Source: Aneurinibacillus sp. REN35 (GTDB taxonomy: Bacteria > Bacillota > Bacilli > Aneurinibacillales > Aneurinibacillaceae). Taken from it: DNA of 64,000 bases. The notes beneath the pieces are model-generated. The model saw only the letters and a program-made list of their open reading frames with translations, did not search any database and was not told the origin of the DNA. The position numbers and the translations under genes are program-made. How positions within the stretch are numbered: position 1 is the first letter of the stretch; every line of letters starts with the position of its first letter. Location of the stretch: NCBI RefSeq assembly GCF_041379945.2, contig NZ_JBFTXJ020000003.1:434001-498000 (forward strand). The letters run 5' to 3'. Of the stretch, positions 32,866-40,871 are shown in pieces.

Positions 32866-33054
32866 GTGAACCTGCGGATTGATATTGAAATGAGTCCGGA
32901 TGAAGCAATGAAACAGGTTGTTACATGCTATGAAGACTTACTACATGAAAACCTGCTCATTCGCTCGCTTCGTTTGCTTGATGACGTAAATGAAGGAGAG
33001 CAGATGAAGATTGGTCAGCATCGTGTTATCGTTCGAATTGTGAATCGTCCATAA
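32866..33054 (+). CDS. Possible small protein or gene relic (62 aa)
   Basis: The plus strand encodes LRIDIEMSPDEAMKQVV, YEDLLHENLLIRSLRLLDD and HRVIVRIVNRP, which looks like real protein. GTG 32866 and ATG 32890 are possible starts, but neither has a ribosome site; translation might be coupled to the upstream gene. It is followed by a perfect terminator. Confidence 0.35.
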   Translation: MNLRIDIEMSPDEAMKQVVTCYEDLLHENLLIRSLRLLDDVNEGEQMKIGQHRVIVRIVNRP

Positions 33055-33060
33055 ACATAA

Positions 33061-33104
33061 CAAGCCGATTTCCTATGTGGTAGGGAAATCGGCTTGTTTT
33101 TATG
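33061..33104. terminator. Bidirectional terminator
   Basis: Perfect 13-bp stem CAAGCCGATTTCC / GGAAATCGGCTTG, then TTTTTATG. It also serves the convergent ypdA gene. Confidence 0.8.
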
Positions 33105-33106
33105 CA

Positions 33107-34093
33107 TTATTGCATTCTATGCATTTTATTGGCGATGTCTTTTGCGATCAAGCACCCATGCATCCGGCCTGTTTCAATAAAGACTTCGTTGGCGTTCTTT
33201 CCGGAGGCGATAACGCCTGCAATATAGATTCCCGGCGAAGACGTTTCCATCGTATCCGGATTAAAGACCGGAATCTCATTATCGTCTTTGAAAGCTACAC
33301 CAACTTCACGCAGCATGCTTCGATCCGGGTGAAACCCAGTCAGGGCAAGTACGAAGTCGTTGTCTATTTGTTGTTCTGCTCCATCCTTCACGACAGTAAT
33401 CGTTGTCTCCGAGATATGTGTGACACATGAGCGGAACAGCATCTGAATTCGCCCTTTATTCACCATGCTTTCAAAGATAGGACGAACCCACGGCTTGATA
33501 ATTGGTGAGTAGGTTTCTCCTCTGTATACGACTGTTACCTCTGCTCCGACCCTAAGCAGCTCCATAGCTGCGTCAATGGCTGAGTTGCTGCCACCAATGA
33601 CAGCGACTTTCGTTCCCGTATACGGATGGGCTTCCCGGAAGTAATGTGTAACTTTAGGCAGTTGCTCACCGGGGATACCGAGCATGTTCGGGTAATCGAA
33701 ATAACCAGTCGCCACTACAACATACTTGGTGAGTACGGTGCTTGTATTCTGGAATCGATCCTCTACAGTTAATGCATACGATCCATCCTGTTGCGTGTGA
33801 ATCGCGGTAACCTTATGGTATGGACGGATGCGAAGATTGCTTCGGTTTGCGACATTGCGATAATATGTTAATGCTTCAAGCCTTGTTGGCTTCTCATTTG
33901 GTGTAGAAAAAGGGTATCCTCCAATTTCAAGCAGCTCCGGGGTGCTGAAAAATTGCAGGTTTGTTGGATATAAATAAATGGAGTGAACTACGGACTCTTT
34001 CTCGATAATAAGAGGCTCGATACCGATTTTTTGTAGTTCTAGCGCGGCAGATAACCCACAGGGACCCGCACCGATAATTACGACTTCTTCCAA
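33107..34093 (-). CDS. ypdA: YpdA-type FAD-dependent (bacillithiol disulfide) reductase
   Basis: A 328-aa flavoprotein of the thioredoxin-reductase-like class. FAD motif GAGPCGLSAALEL at the N-terminus, NAD(P)H motif GGSNSAIDAAMEL near the middle, and a C-terminal GIYIAGVI. Unlike TrxB it lacks a CxxC active site, as expected for YpdA, which reduces oxidised bacillithiol in Firmicutes. A divergent start lies near 34093; the gene is apparently monocistronic. Confidence 0.85.
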   Translation of the reverse strand: MEEVVIIGAGPCGLSAALELQKIGIEPLIIEKESVVHSIYLYPTNLQFFSTPELLEIGGYPFSTPNEKPTRLEALTYYRNVANRSNLRIRPYHKVTAIHTQQDGSYALTVEDRFQNTSTVLTKYVVVATGYFDYPNMLGIPGEQLPKVTHYFREAHPYTGTKVAVIGGSNSAIDAAMELLRVGAEVTVVYRGETYSPIIKPWVRPIFESMVNKGRIQMLFRSCVTHISETTITVVKDGAEQQIDNDFVLALTGFHPDRSMLREVGVAFKDDNEIPVFNPDTMETSSPGIYIAGVIASGKNANEVFIETGRMHGCLIAKDIANKMHRMQ

Positions 34094-34173
34094 GATGGTT
34101 CACCTCTCAGCAATGATGTATACTATGATAACTTATACAATAAGATTTTACCAATAGGTTATGACTTTACCTA

Positions 34174-34226
34174 TACACAAAAACACGATCCCCTCTTTGA
34201 TTAGAGAAAGATCGTGTTTTTGTGTA
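34174..34226. terminator. Large perfect hairpin, possible terminator
   Basis: 17-bp arms TACACAAAAACACGATC / GATCGTGTTTTTGTGTA with an inner CTCT/AGAG stem in the 19-nt loop. There is no clear adjacent transcript end on the plus strand. Confidence 0.5.
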
Positions 34227-34373
34227 GCTTGTGGATGGAATATATGTACATAACAAGGGAGCACATAAAAAAAGCGGAAGCGAGAAGGGACAAAAGAGGT
34301 GGACATCTCGCTTCCATGGTTAGAAGGTGATAAATGAAGAGAGTACTTATCAACACGTTATAATATAAGCAAA

Positions 34374-34535
34374 ATGGATGCCAAAGTTGAAATGATCGTA
34401 GAAAAAATACAAGATGAAACACAAAAGTTAGATATAGCGCGGTATTATCTATCCTCAAAGAACGCTAGCTGTGGTGTTCTCCGATTGTATAACAGACAAG
34501 AATTATGCAATTTTACATATAATCTATGCGCATAA
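34374..34535 (+). CDS. Small protein, possibly Spo0E-like (53 aa)
   Basis: ATG 34374 begins MDAKVEMIVEKIQDETQKL, with VLRLYNRQELCNF later; a helix-turn-helix hairpin of this size is reminiscent of Spo0E-like aspartyl-phosphate phosphatases, but the conserved SxxxD motif is not clear. No ribosome site immediately precedes it; instead a 9-codon open frame (34334-34363, MKRVLINTL) with an AGAAGGTGAT site lies upstream. Uncertain. Confidence 0.35.
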   Translation: MDAKVEMIVEKIQDETQKLDIARYYLSSKNASCGVLRLYNRQELCNFTYNLCA

Positions 34536-34587
34536 GCATAATTCAGTTGGGATTGCATAGGGAAGGCCGTCGACTTGCAAAAAAATA

Positions 34588-34617
34588 CCCTTTCTAGATG
34601 GCCATCTAGAGAAAGGG
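34588..34617 (-). terminator. Terminator on the minus strand
   Basis: Perfect palindrome CTAGATGG-CCATCTAG extended by CCCTTT / AAAGGG (AG bulge). On the minus strand it is followed by TATTTTTTT and ends the transcript of the gene at 34728. Confidence 0.65.
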
Positions 34618-34727
34618 CAAAGGAACGAGGTATTGTAGAAAAGTTTACTTACTAGACATATGTAGTGTACTACAGGCTGTAAAATAAAAAGTTACAAAAC
34701 GGTTAAAGTCCTGTGTTTGTCACCGTA

Positions 34728-34916
34728 TCATTTTTTAAACAGCTTGGGTGTAATATATCTGATTTCAACGAATCCTGCCACCAGTACGAAGAGAATAAAG
34801 GCGATTGTAAAGGTAGACTGAGAAGCGCCAGGTATAAGTAGTTTTAATGTGCGGCCGAATATATAGCCCAAGCCAAAATAATAAATCAGGATAAAAACTA
34901 TTTTCTTAATGTTCAT
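34728..34916 (-). CDS. Small membrane protein with two helices (62 aa)
   Basis: Starts MNIKKIVFILIYYFGLGYIF; two hydrophobic segments and a Lys-rich end. GGGGGAG precedes the ATG. No family recognised. Confidence 0.6.
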   Translation of the reverse strand: MNIKKIVFILIYYFGLGYIFGRTLKLLIPGASQSTFTIAFILFVLVAGFVEIRYITPKLFKK

Positions 34917-34942
34917 AGCTCCCCCAAGACGAGTAAAATCGT

Positions 34943-34990
34943 AAGCCTCTCTCTCGATGAGCCCGAAAGAGAGGGGCTTGTTTGTATTTT
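34943..34990. terminator. Terminator between minus-strand genes
   Basis: AAGCCTCTCTCT / AGAGAGGGGCTT stem (one G.T) with T-rich flanks; it ends the transcript of the lipoprotein gene at 35012. Confidence 0.7.
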
Positions 34991-35011
34991 AGCACAGTTG
35001 GAGAAGGTAGG

Positions 35012-35452
35012 TTATACCCCTGTTTTTGAACGGAAAGTACGAAATAATTTGTACAAGGCAAATAACACCCCCGCCCAAAACAGCCATGCAAGCAGTGAGA
35101 AGCCGAACCCATGGACAAAGCTAAACGGATGTAGGATGCTTACAAAAAGCGCCCCTAGGCCGAATGCAAATAGACCGCGCCCAATTCCCCGGGCAGGAGA
35201 GGGTTGGGGAGCAGGTGTCCGATTTCGCGGCTGATTTATATCAGTAGCGGGTCGGCGCGGTGTAATACCAACACCGCCTCTGCCCCCGCCTCTCCGTGTA
35301 ATCTCAGTCTGTGCTGCTGGCTTGGTGGATGGAGATTGAACGGTAGTATGGCTGCGTTCTGCTTGCGTGTTGCTGTCGCTGCGTGAACACGCGGGAAGCG
35401 TAGGGAATGTGAAAGCAAGCAGCATGCTGAGTGAAAGTAGATGTTTCTTCAT
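35012..35452 (-). CDS. Probable lipoprotein with Gly/Pro-rich linker and C-terminal membrane segments
   Basis: A 146-aa protein. The signal (KKHLLSLSMLLAFTFPTLPAC) ends in a lipobox-like LPAC, so the Cys may be lipidated. A disordered Ser/Thr/Pro/Gly linker (RGGGRGGVGITPRR...) follows, then hydrophobic segments GLFAFGLGALFVS and LAWLFWAGVLFALY. The architecture recalls Tim44-like or YxeA-type envelope proteins; no clear family. ATG 35452 follows AGGAG by 7 nt; the longer upstream frame has no site. Divergent from 35607. Confidence 0.6.
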   Translation of the reverse strand: MKKHLLSLSMLLAFTFPTLPACSRSDSNTQAERSHTTVQSPSTKPAAQTEITRRGGGRGGVGITPRRPATDINQPRNRTPAPQPSPARGIGRGLFAFGLGALFVSILHPFSFVHGFGFSLLAWLFWAGVLFALYKLFRTFRSKTGV

Positions 35453-35606
35453 GATGCACTCCTGTCTTTGGTGATGGTTTCTTATAGTCATCTCCCGATT
35501 ATGAAATTCCATTCTCTGGTTCGTGCTAGGATGTGCGAAAGTATAACAAAATGTACAAGCCAAAAGCATAATGTGTGAATAAAATGTAGCAGAGCGGGGT
35601 GATGAC

Positions 35607-35903
35607 ATGAATATCGATCCTTTTTGGGCTACATTTTTTGTTGTGCTAGGGGGAGTAATCGGAAAAGTGCTTGATTTCTTTATGGGACGACAGAGGACTC
35701 GGCTTGACGAGAAAATCAACCTGATGAATGAACTGCAGGAGGAAGTGCTGCGTTTGCAGACAAGGGTTACGCGTCTAGAGAAACAGAATTATGATTTACT
35801 TGTCAAAATGGCGGAGTTTCAAGCAGAAAACAGCAAGTTAAAAGCAGAAAATGAGTGGTTAAAAGAAAAGGTCAATGAGATGCAGGACAGGCAGGAAGGC
35901 TAG
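35607..35903 (+). CDS. Single-TM coiled-coil membrane protein (98 aa)
   Basis: N-terminal membrane segment (PFWATFFVVLGGVIGKVL) followed by a heptad-rich coiled coil (NELQEEVLRLQTRVTRLE, ENSKLKAENEWLKEK). GCGGGGTGATGAC precedes the ATG. It resembles phage or division-associated anchored coiled coils in shape only. The next gene follows closely. Confidence 0.65.
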   Translation: MNIDPFWATFFVVLGGVIGKVLDFFMGRQRTRLDEKINLMNELQEEVLRLQTRVTRLEKQNYDLLVKMAEFQAENSKLKAENEWLKEKVNEMQDRQEG

Positions 35904-35950
35904 TGCTGCATGTCGAAAAGACTTTATGAAAAAGCAGCGGGGTGATCGGT

Positions 35951-36133
35951 ATGCGGTTTTTATTTGATATTTCCTATGTGAGCTTCTACTTACTTATTCT
36001 ATTCAGTCTTTCTTTTTCATACTTTACGCTTATTGAACATTCCTTTGCTGGCTGGACAGGAGGGTTCGAATATTTTGTGTGTTTGCTTGTGTGCCACACT
36101 GTGCTGAAAGAATTGTTATGTATAAGGGATTAA
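35951..36133 (+). CDS. Small membrane protein (60 aa)
   Basis: MRFLFDISYVSFYLL start, two hydrophobic stretches, and a Cys-containing end (ELLCIRD). GGGGTGAT lies before ATG 35951; GTG 35942 overlaps that site. Probably co-transcribed with the coiled-coil gene. No family recognised. Confidence 0.5.
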   Translation: MRFLFDISYVSFYLLILFSLSFSYFTLIEHSFAGWTGGFEYFVCLLVCHTVLKELLCIRD

Positions 36134-36150
36134 TTACCACATTTCTTCAT

Positions 36151-36179
36151 GTATATCTTTTAAACCTTGTGGGATTTTA
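36151..36179 (+). promoter_or_regulatory. Candidate sigma-G-type promoter for the SASP gene
   Basis: GTATA (36151-36155) and GATTTTA (36173-36179) with a 17-bp spacer approximate the forespore pattern GHATR-n17/18-CATWHTA. Confidence 0.4.
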
Positions 36180-36222
36180 AGGGTACAGAACACCAAGATT
36201 ACCCATATAGGAGGATACAAGT

Positions 36223-36447
36223 ATGCAGCATATGACACACCAGAGCACCCGTACACGCAGCACGAATGACCTAGTTGCTCCCATTGCAGCTTCAGCATTA
36301 GAACAGATGAAATACGAGATTGCAGCAGAGTTTGGCGTACAGCTTGGCCCAGATACGACGGCGCGCCAAAACGGTTCCGTAGGCGGCGAAATGACCAAGC
36401 GTCTTGTGCGTATGGCAGAGCAGTCGCTAACCGGCCGTATTCATTAA
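36223..36447 (+). CDS. Alpha/beta-type small acid-soluble spore protein (SASP)
   Basis: A 74-aa SASP that coats and protects spore DNA. Conserved blocks: [23 protein letters not shown] (containing the GPR protease site at EIA/AEFG), [17 protein letters not shown], and [21 protein letters not shown] precedes the ATG. Expression in the forespore is expected. It is followed by a terminator. Confidence 0.95.
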   Translation: MQHMTHQSTRTRSTNDLVAPIAASALEQMKYEIAAEFGVQLGPDTTARQNGSVGGEMTKRLVRMAEQSLTGRIH

Positions 36448-36471
36448 AAAATAGGGTAGCATATCAAGCAG

Positions 36472-36508
36472 AAAGGGATGTTCCAGTAGCGAATATCCCT
36501 TTTTTTAT
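36472..36508 (+). terminator. Terminator of SASP gene
   Basis: AAAGGGAT / ATCCCTTT stem with a 14-nt loop followed by TTTTATG. Confidence 0.7.
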
Positions 36509-36533
36509 GTGTATAGATAGGTGCGTTCAGCAT

Positions 36534-36731
36534 CTACTGACTAGATTGTATGGAAGTGTTGTGTGTCTTTGAGTTAAAAAAAGGTTCGAGGTGTACAGTC
36601 AGTTGACGAATAATATCGGTGGCTTCTAGTGACGGTGTGTGCTCGCTTTCTGTATATACATCCTGCAGAATGCGTAGAAGTGTCGCTTGATTAAGCTCCT
36701 CTTGCCTCTGTTTTTTCTCTATCTGTGCCAT
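36534..36731 (-). CDS. Small hypothetical helical protein (65 aa)
   Basis: MAQIEKKQRQEELNQATLLR start, Gln/Glu-rich N-terminus, and a second helix (SLEATDIIRQLTVHLEPFF). AAGGGA lies about 10 nt before ATG 36731. No family recognised. Confidence 0.55.
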   Translation of the reverse strand: MAQIEKKQRQEELNQATLLRILQDVYTESEHTPSLEATDIIRQLTVHLEPFFNSKTHNTSIQSSQ

Positions 36732-36831
36732 GTTGTGTCGTTCCCTTCTTTATCGTTGTTTAGAATGGCTGATTGAATACTACCACATTTTTTGCATATC
36801 GAATCACCCTGAATCAATGTGCTGAAGGAGG

Positions 36832-36860
36832 TTGACGATATATTTTTGATTATTTATAAT
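36832..36860 (+). promoter_or_regulatory. Sigma-A-type promoter for the FMN reductase gene
   Basis: TTGACG, 17-bp spacer, TATAAT (36855-36860); almost consensus. Confidence 0.75.
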
Positions 36861-36882
36861 AATTACAAATAATCAAAAATAT
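36840..36882. promoter_or_regulatory. 16-bp perfect inverted repeat overlapping the promoter
   Basis: ATATTTTTGATTATTT (36840-36855) and its exact reverse complement (36867-36882) flank an 11-nt centre. It covers the spacer, -10 and expected start of transcription, as expected for a repressor operator. Confidence 0.65.
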
Positions 36883-36903
36883 ACAGAAATGAGGGTGACA
36901 GAT

Positions 36904-37434
36904 ATGAAAGTGATGGTAGTTGCCGGAAGCGCACGAGAACAATCGAATACGAGAGGATTGGCGCAAGCGATTCAAGCATATATTGAAGAACAAAAAGCAG
37001 AGGTGCTGTTTTTTGATGTTGGTACGCATGAACTCCCGTTGTATAAGGGAGGAGAGGAAGGGGGTCATCCTGAAGTACAACGCTTGCGAAGCTATGCGGA
37101 ACAAGCGGATGCTTTCTTTATCTGTACACCGGAATATCACAGTGGCATGAGCGGCTCACTTAAGAATGCGCTGGATTTTCTTGGAGGCGATCACTTCCGT
37201 GGTAAACCGTCTATGATTGCAGCGGTCGGAGGGGGCGGCAAAGGTGGAATTAATGCACTGAATGGGCTAAGAACGGTACTGCGTGCGCTCTACTCCATTG
37301 TACTTCCAGAGCAGTATGTGACGGATGTAGTATGCTATAATGATCGCTGCGAGCTGGTGCATGAAGAGAGCAATACGAAGCTTAAAGAGATGGCACAGCA
37401 GCTTGTACGAGTAACTGAAGCATTAAGGAAGTAG
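36904..37434 (+). CDS. NADPH-dependent FMN reductase (ChrR/azoreductase type)
   Basis: A 176-aa flavodoxin-like oxidoreductase: VVAGSAREQSNTRGLA (FMN phosphate loop), CTPEYHSGMSGSLKNALDF, and FRGKPSMIAAVGGGGKGG. Members reduce quinones, nitro compounds, azo dyes or chromate. ATG 36904 follows AGGGTGA by 5 nt; ATG 36889 is less likely. The operator-like dyad at its promoter suggests induction by a toxic or redox-active compound. Confidence 0.82.
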   Translation: MKVMVVAGSAREQSNTRGLAQAIQAYIEEQKAEVLFFDVGTHELPLYKGGEEGGHPEVQRLRSYAEQADAFFICTPEYHSGMSGSLKNALDFLGGDHFRGKPSMIAAVGGGGKGGINALNGLRTVLRALYSIVLPEQYVTDVVCYNDRCELVHEESNTKLKEMAQQLVRVTEALRK

Positions 37435-37461
37435 GGATATGGTGAAGAATGTGATGATGTT

Positions 37462-38250
37462 ATGATGGGCAGAAGCCATCTGGCGCTTGGAGCGCTAGCT
37501 GGTGTGGCTGTAGCTAAGTTAACGGGAGCGGATATGATCAGCGGTGCCGGTATCGTGCTTGTAGCAACGATGTCGGCACTTGTTCCCGATTTGGATGCAA
37601 ATGGGCTGTTGACGCGGAAGCTTACGGATCGTCCGCTGCGTTTTGTACGTCTGTTCTCTGGCTATATTGGCGTCATATTAATTTTGTTGAGTTATTTTCC
37701 AGATACGCGCAATGGACAATTTTTGACTGCTTTTATCGGTCTATTGTTTCTTGGTGTAGGATTTGTACTGCGGGATAATGCTTCACGCAAGTGGATGGTT
37801 ACACTGCTTGGTATACTGTTGATGGGCAGTGCAGTATATTTGCAGTTTGGCGAACGTGCGGTAACGCTTGGGAGAATCCCGTATGAGGTGCTGCATTCAC
37901 ATCATGTCTGGCTGCTGGGTCTGGGGCTTTTTATCGCTATTGTTCCTCATTTCTCACACCGTACATACACGCATACGGTTTGGGCGCTGGCAGCATGGGC
38001 ATATATCTGGTTGTATGCTGAAGCGTCGCTACGTATGGAAGGTTTATTTCTAGGTGCTGTAGCAGGCTACTTATCGCATCTTCTAGCAGATACGCTAACA
38101 ATCTCAGGAGTGAGGTACTTGCACCCTTTTCCTCCGGTTGTAAAGCTGCCTTTGATCCGCACGAAAAAGGATAGCCGGAAGGAGACGGCTGTGGTGCTAG
38201 TAAGTGCGGTATTTGTGCTTCTGTTGTGTCTTGACATATTCCCTTTATAA
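37462..38250 (+). CDS. Membrane-bound metal-dependent hydrolase, YdjM/YfhP-like
   Basis: A 262-aa protein with about seven hydrophobic helices. The N-terminus GRSHLALGALAGVAVAKL, PDLDA, FSHRTYTHTVWALAA and GYLSHLLADTLT provide the His/Asp residues of this family (PF04307). Its role is unknown. The ribosome site is weak. It follows the FMN reductase gene by 27 bp. Confidence 0.75.
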   Translation: MMGRSHLALGALAGVAVAKLTGADMISGAGIVLVATMSALVPDLDANGLLTRKLTDRPLRFVRLFSGYIGVILILLSYFPDTRNGQFLTAFIGLLFLGVGFVLRDNASRKWMVTLLGILLMGSAVYLQFGERAVTLGRIPYEVLHSHHVWLLGLGLFIAIVPHFSHRTYTHTVWALAAWAYIWLYAEASLRMEGLFLGAVAGYLSHLLADTLTISGVRYLHPFPPVVKLPLIRTKKDSRKETAVVLVSAVFVLLLCLDIFPL

Positions 38251-38315
38251 TTATTTCTTGAAATTTTAACAAAATATTAATATAGTAGGGTCGTTGAAGA
38301 AGATGGACGATATGA

Positions 38316-38340
38316 GCCGTCTCAAAGACGGCCCTTTTCA
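38316..38340 (+). terminator. Terminator
   Basis: GCCGTCT / AGACGGC stem with a 3-nt loop followed by CCTTTTC. Confidence 0.65.
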
Positions 38341-38376
38341 TGTTGGAAGTTATATGAAGTAGAGGGGATTATGACG

Positions 38377-39330
38377 ATGTCAGCTCTTGTATCAGTAATT
38401 GGAACTATTTTTGTTGATTGTAAAGGATTTGCAAAACAAAACTATCAGCCGGATACACGCAATATTGGAAGTGTTCAGTTCGTACACGGCGGTGTCGGCC
38501 GCAACGTGGCGGAAAATTTGGCTAATCTTGATATCCCAACCGCGTTCGTATCCTCGGTAGATGATTCGGGACTTGGACATGAGGTAATGGAACGCTTGCG
38601 TGCACTGTCCATTCAGGCCGATTATGTGCAGCCATGCCCCGCACAGGGAATGGGAATGTGGCTTGCTGTATTAGATGAGAACGGGAACCTTGCAGGCTCC
38701 ATCTCTCAGATGCCTGTCTTACATGCACTTGAGACGGTTATGGAGGAGAAGGGTGAAGAGATTATCGCCCGGGCTACCCATGTTGTGCTTGAGCTGGATC
38801 TAAATGAGCGGATTGCACGACGTACGCTTGCACTGGCTAAGGCATGTAATCGGCCTGTATACGGTATTCCCGGCAATCTGGAAGTAATTATGCAGCATCC
38901 GGATTTACTTGAGGGTCTTGAATGCTTTGTCTGCAACAACTTCGAAGCGGATACATGTATGGGGATTGATTTTACCCATATGGATACGACTGAGCAATTG
39001 GCCGCTTTGCAGGCGCATGTACAGCGCATCGGATTGATCTCAATGGTAGTAACGCTTGGTGAGAAGGGGTCGGTTTATTATGACAGCCGAAGCGGCCAGG
39101 CCGGTTATCAGCCGGTCATGCCGGTTCAGCTTATTGATTCGACAGGCGCTGGAGACGCGTTTTTCTCCGGAACCGTAGCCGGACTGGTACGCAATCTGCC
39201 GCTTGAGGAAGCGGTGGTCTGCGGTACGAAGGTTGCTGGCTGGACGATTGAATATGCGGGTAGCAATTGCCCAGGATTACGGGAGAAAATGAACGCAGAT
39301 CCATTTTTTCAGACGATGTTCGTTAAATAA
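38377..39330 (+). CDS. PfkB-family carbohydrate kinase
   Basis: A 317-aa ribokinase/PfkB kinase. Motif 1 is FVHGGVGRNVAENLA (residues ~33-47) and motif 2 is DSTGAGDAFFSG, with the catalytic Asp in GAGDA. Sugar or nucleoside phosphorylation is expected; the resemblance to pseudouridine kinase is possible but not decisive. ATG 38377 is spaced 9 nt from AGAGGGG; ATG 38371 is only 3 nt away. Confidence 0.85.
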   Translation: MSALVSVIGTIFVDCKGFAKQNYQPDTRNIGSVQFVHGGVGRNVAENLANLDIPTAFVSSVDDSGLGHEVMERLRALSIQADYVQPCPAQGMGMWLAVLDENGNLAGSISQMPVLHALETVMEEKGEEIIARATHVVLELDLNERIARRTLALAKACNRPVYGIPGNLEVIMQHPDLLEGLECFVCNNFEADTCMGIDFTHMDTTEQLAALQAHVQRIGLISMVVTLGEKGSVYYDSRSGQAGYQPVMPVQLIDSTGAGDAFFSGTVAGLVRNLPLEEAVVCGTKVAGWTIEYAGSNCPGLREKMNADPFFQTMFVK

Positions 39331-39336
39331 GATGAC

Positions 39337-39366
39337 AGCAGCCAGGACCTTGAGGTTCTGGCTGCT
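39337..39366 (+). terminator. Hairpin after the PfkB kinase gene
   Basis: 13-bp stem AGCAGCCAGGACC / GGTTCTGGCTGCT (one G.T) with a 4-nt loop; the following T run is poor. Confidence 0.55.
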
Positions 39367-39391
39367 CTTAGTATAGAAGGGAGGGATCGAG

Positions 39392-40009
39392 ATGCGATTG
39401 TTTATTGCGGGTGCAAGCGGCCGGGTAGGTTGTGAACTAGTGCGTTTGGCGCTTGAGGAGGGACATGAGGTTACAGCATTTGTTAGACAGATAAAGAGCA
39501 TGGAGCCGCATGCCCGTTTGCAAATTGTGCAAGGAGATGTATTGAATTATAGAGCCGTATTGGAGGGGATGAGCGGGGCGGATGCTGTGCTTAGTGCACT
39601 AGGAACAGATGGTGCTCAAACGCTGTCTAAAGGAATTCCACATATTATAGAAGCGATGAGAAGACATCGCATTGCACGCATTGTAGCAGTAGGGACAGCG
39701 GGAATTTTGGATAGCCGCTTCGAGCCGGGGAAGTTCAGATACGAATCAAAAGAATCAAAACGGAAATCTAAACAAGCTGCCCATGAGCACCGACGAGCTT
39801 ATGAATACCTACGGAATTCGGGACTTGCATGGACGATTGTCTGTCCTACCTATTTGCCGGACGGCATAGCGCATGGTAGTTATCGTGTAGAGAGAGAGAT
39901 GCTGCCTAGAGACGGAGAGAAAATCACGGTAGGCGATACGGCAGCATTTACATATGCACAACTCTTCTCTTCAGAATTTTATGAGAGCCGTATAGGCATT
40001 TGCTATTGA
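39392..40009 (+). CDS. NAD(P)H-binding protein, atypical SDR
   Basis: A 205-aa Rossmann-fold protein: FIAGASGRVGCEL (NAD(P) motif), VTAFVRQ, QGDVLN, AVGTAGILD and CPTYLPDG. It fits the BVR-B/YwnB-like atypical short-chain dehydrogenase group. The substrate is unknown. The ribosome site is GGAGGGATCGAG. Confidence 0.78.
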   Translation: MRLFIAGASGRVGCELVRLALEEGHEVTAFVRQIKSMEPHARLQIVQGDVLNYRAVLEGMSGADAVLSALGTDGAQTLSKGIPHIIEAMRRHRIARIVAVGTAGILDSRFEPGKFRYESKESKRKSKQAAHEHRRAYEYLRNSGLAWTIVCPTYLPDGIAHGSYRVEREMLPRDGEKITVGDTAAFTYAQLFSSEFYESRIGICY

Positions 40010-40100
40010 TTACGTGCAGGGGAAAGAGGTTTTTGCTCTGTAATTTAGAGGTAAGGAGAGGGGAGCAGCATGATAACGAATCCATGAGGAGTGTGAGCGT

Positions 40101-40493
40101 ATGCGAAATCCACAAACAACCGCGCGCGTATATAGCGATGAAACAAAATTAACACAAGATATTCAGGAATTAAGAGCATATGGTTATAAGCAGGAAGATA
40201 TTTATATTTTAGCAACAGACGCGGACAAGCAGCGGAAGCTTAATGAGGTAAACCGTACACATAATGTGGAATGGCTGGAAGTGGGACTTCTGGATTCGAT
40301 GAAGAACTGGTTCCGCTCTGAGGAAGAGAAGACAGGAAACCAGATGGAGCACCTAGGTGTGTCGGATGAAGACATTGACGAATTGGAAAATCGATTAGGC
40401 AACGGTGAGTATGTACTTGTTGTACGAGATACGACTCGTGATAGCCACCATCCGTTTATCGATAGAGCCCATAATTATAATCAAGACCGCTAG
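40101..40493 (+). CDS. General stress protein 17M/YflT-domain protein
   Basis: A 130-aa YflT-domain protein. N-terminal YSDETKLTQDIQELRAYG, then EDIYILATD, and C-terminal SDEDIDELENRLGNGEYVLVV. In Bacillus YflT is a general stress protein of the sigma-B regulon. I do not see a convincing sigma-B promoter here. Followed by a terminator. Confidence 0.78.
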   Translation: MRNPQTTARVYSDETKLTQDIQELRAYGYKQEDIYILATDADKQRKLNEVNRTHNVEWLEVGLLDSMKNWFRSEEEKTGNQMEHLGVSDEDIDELENRLGNGEYVLVVRDTTRDSHHPFIDRAHNYNQDR

Positions 40494-40507
40494 AATCTAG
40501 CGTCTGC

Positions 40508-40545
40508 AAGCGTACCTATGTATCCATAATGGTACGCTTTTTTTA
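40508..40545 (+). terminator. Terminator
   Basis: AAGCGTACC / GGTACGCTT stem with a 14-nt loop and TTTTTT tail. Confidence 0.8.
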
Positions 40546-40630
40546 TGCTAAGAAAAAGAGTGCATAGCACAGGCCAAACGGAAAATACTACAAAAGAGTA
40601 TCTGGAAAAGACGGAAAGGGGTGGAAGGAA

Positions 40631-40834
40631 ATGAACGAGCTGACAATCAGGGAAATGATGATGATCGAAGATGAACTGCGCGCAGAACAGATTACGGGAA
40701 AAACGCTGAATTGGTGCGCTTCCCAATGTCAGGAAGCATCGACGCGCAGCTTGCTTGAACAGATGGCGGAGCAGCATCAATTGCGTGTGGCTGAGATCTC
40801 CCAATATTTTAACCGTGCAGAGCACATTCAATAA
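40631..40834 (+). CDS. Spore coat CotF-like small protein (67 aa)
   Basis: A short CotF/ferritin-like fold piece: NELTIREMMMIEDELRAEQI, CASQCQEASTRSLLEQMAEQH. It resembles the first half of CotF-type spore coat proteins. AAGGAAATG gives a good start. It precedes a second, longer CotF-like gene by 37 bp, so the pair is probably one operon of coat proteins. Confidence 0.65.
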   Translation: MNELTIREMMMIEDELRAEQITGKTLNWCASQCQEASTRSLLEQMAEQHQLRVAEISQYFNRAEHIQ

Positions 40835-40871
40835 GGTCATATGAGCATAGCAAAAGAGAAGGAGGGGCTTT

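Noticed and set aside
34201-34458. 85-codon hydrophobic minus-strand open frame
   Set aside because: TTG start without a ribosome site, and its end runs into the perfect hairpin at 34174-34226.
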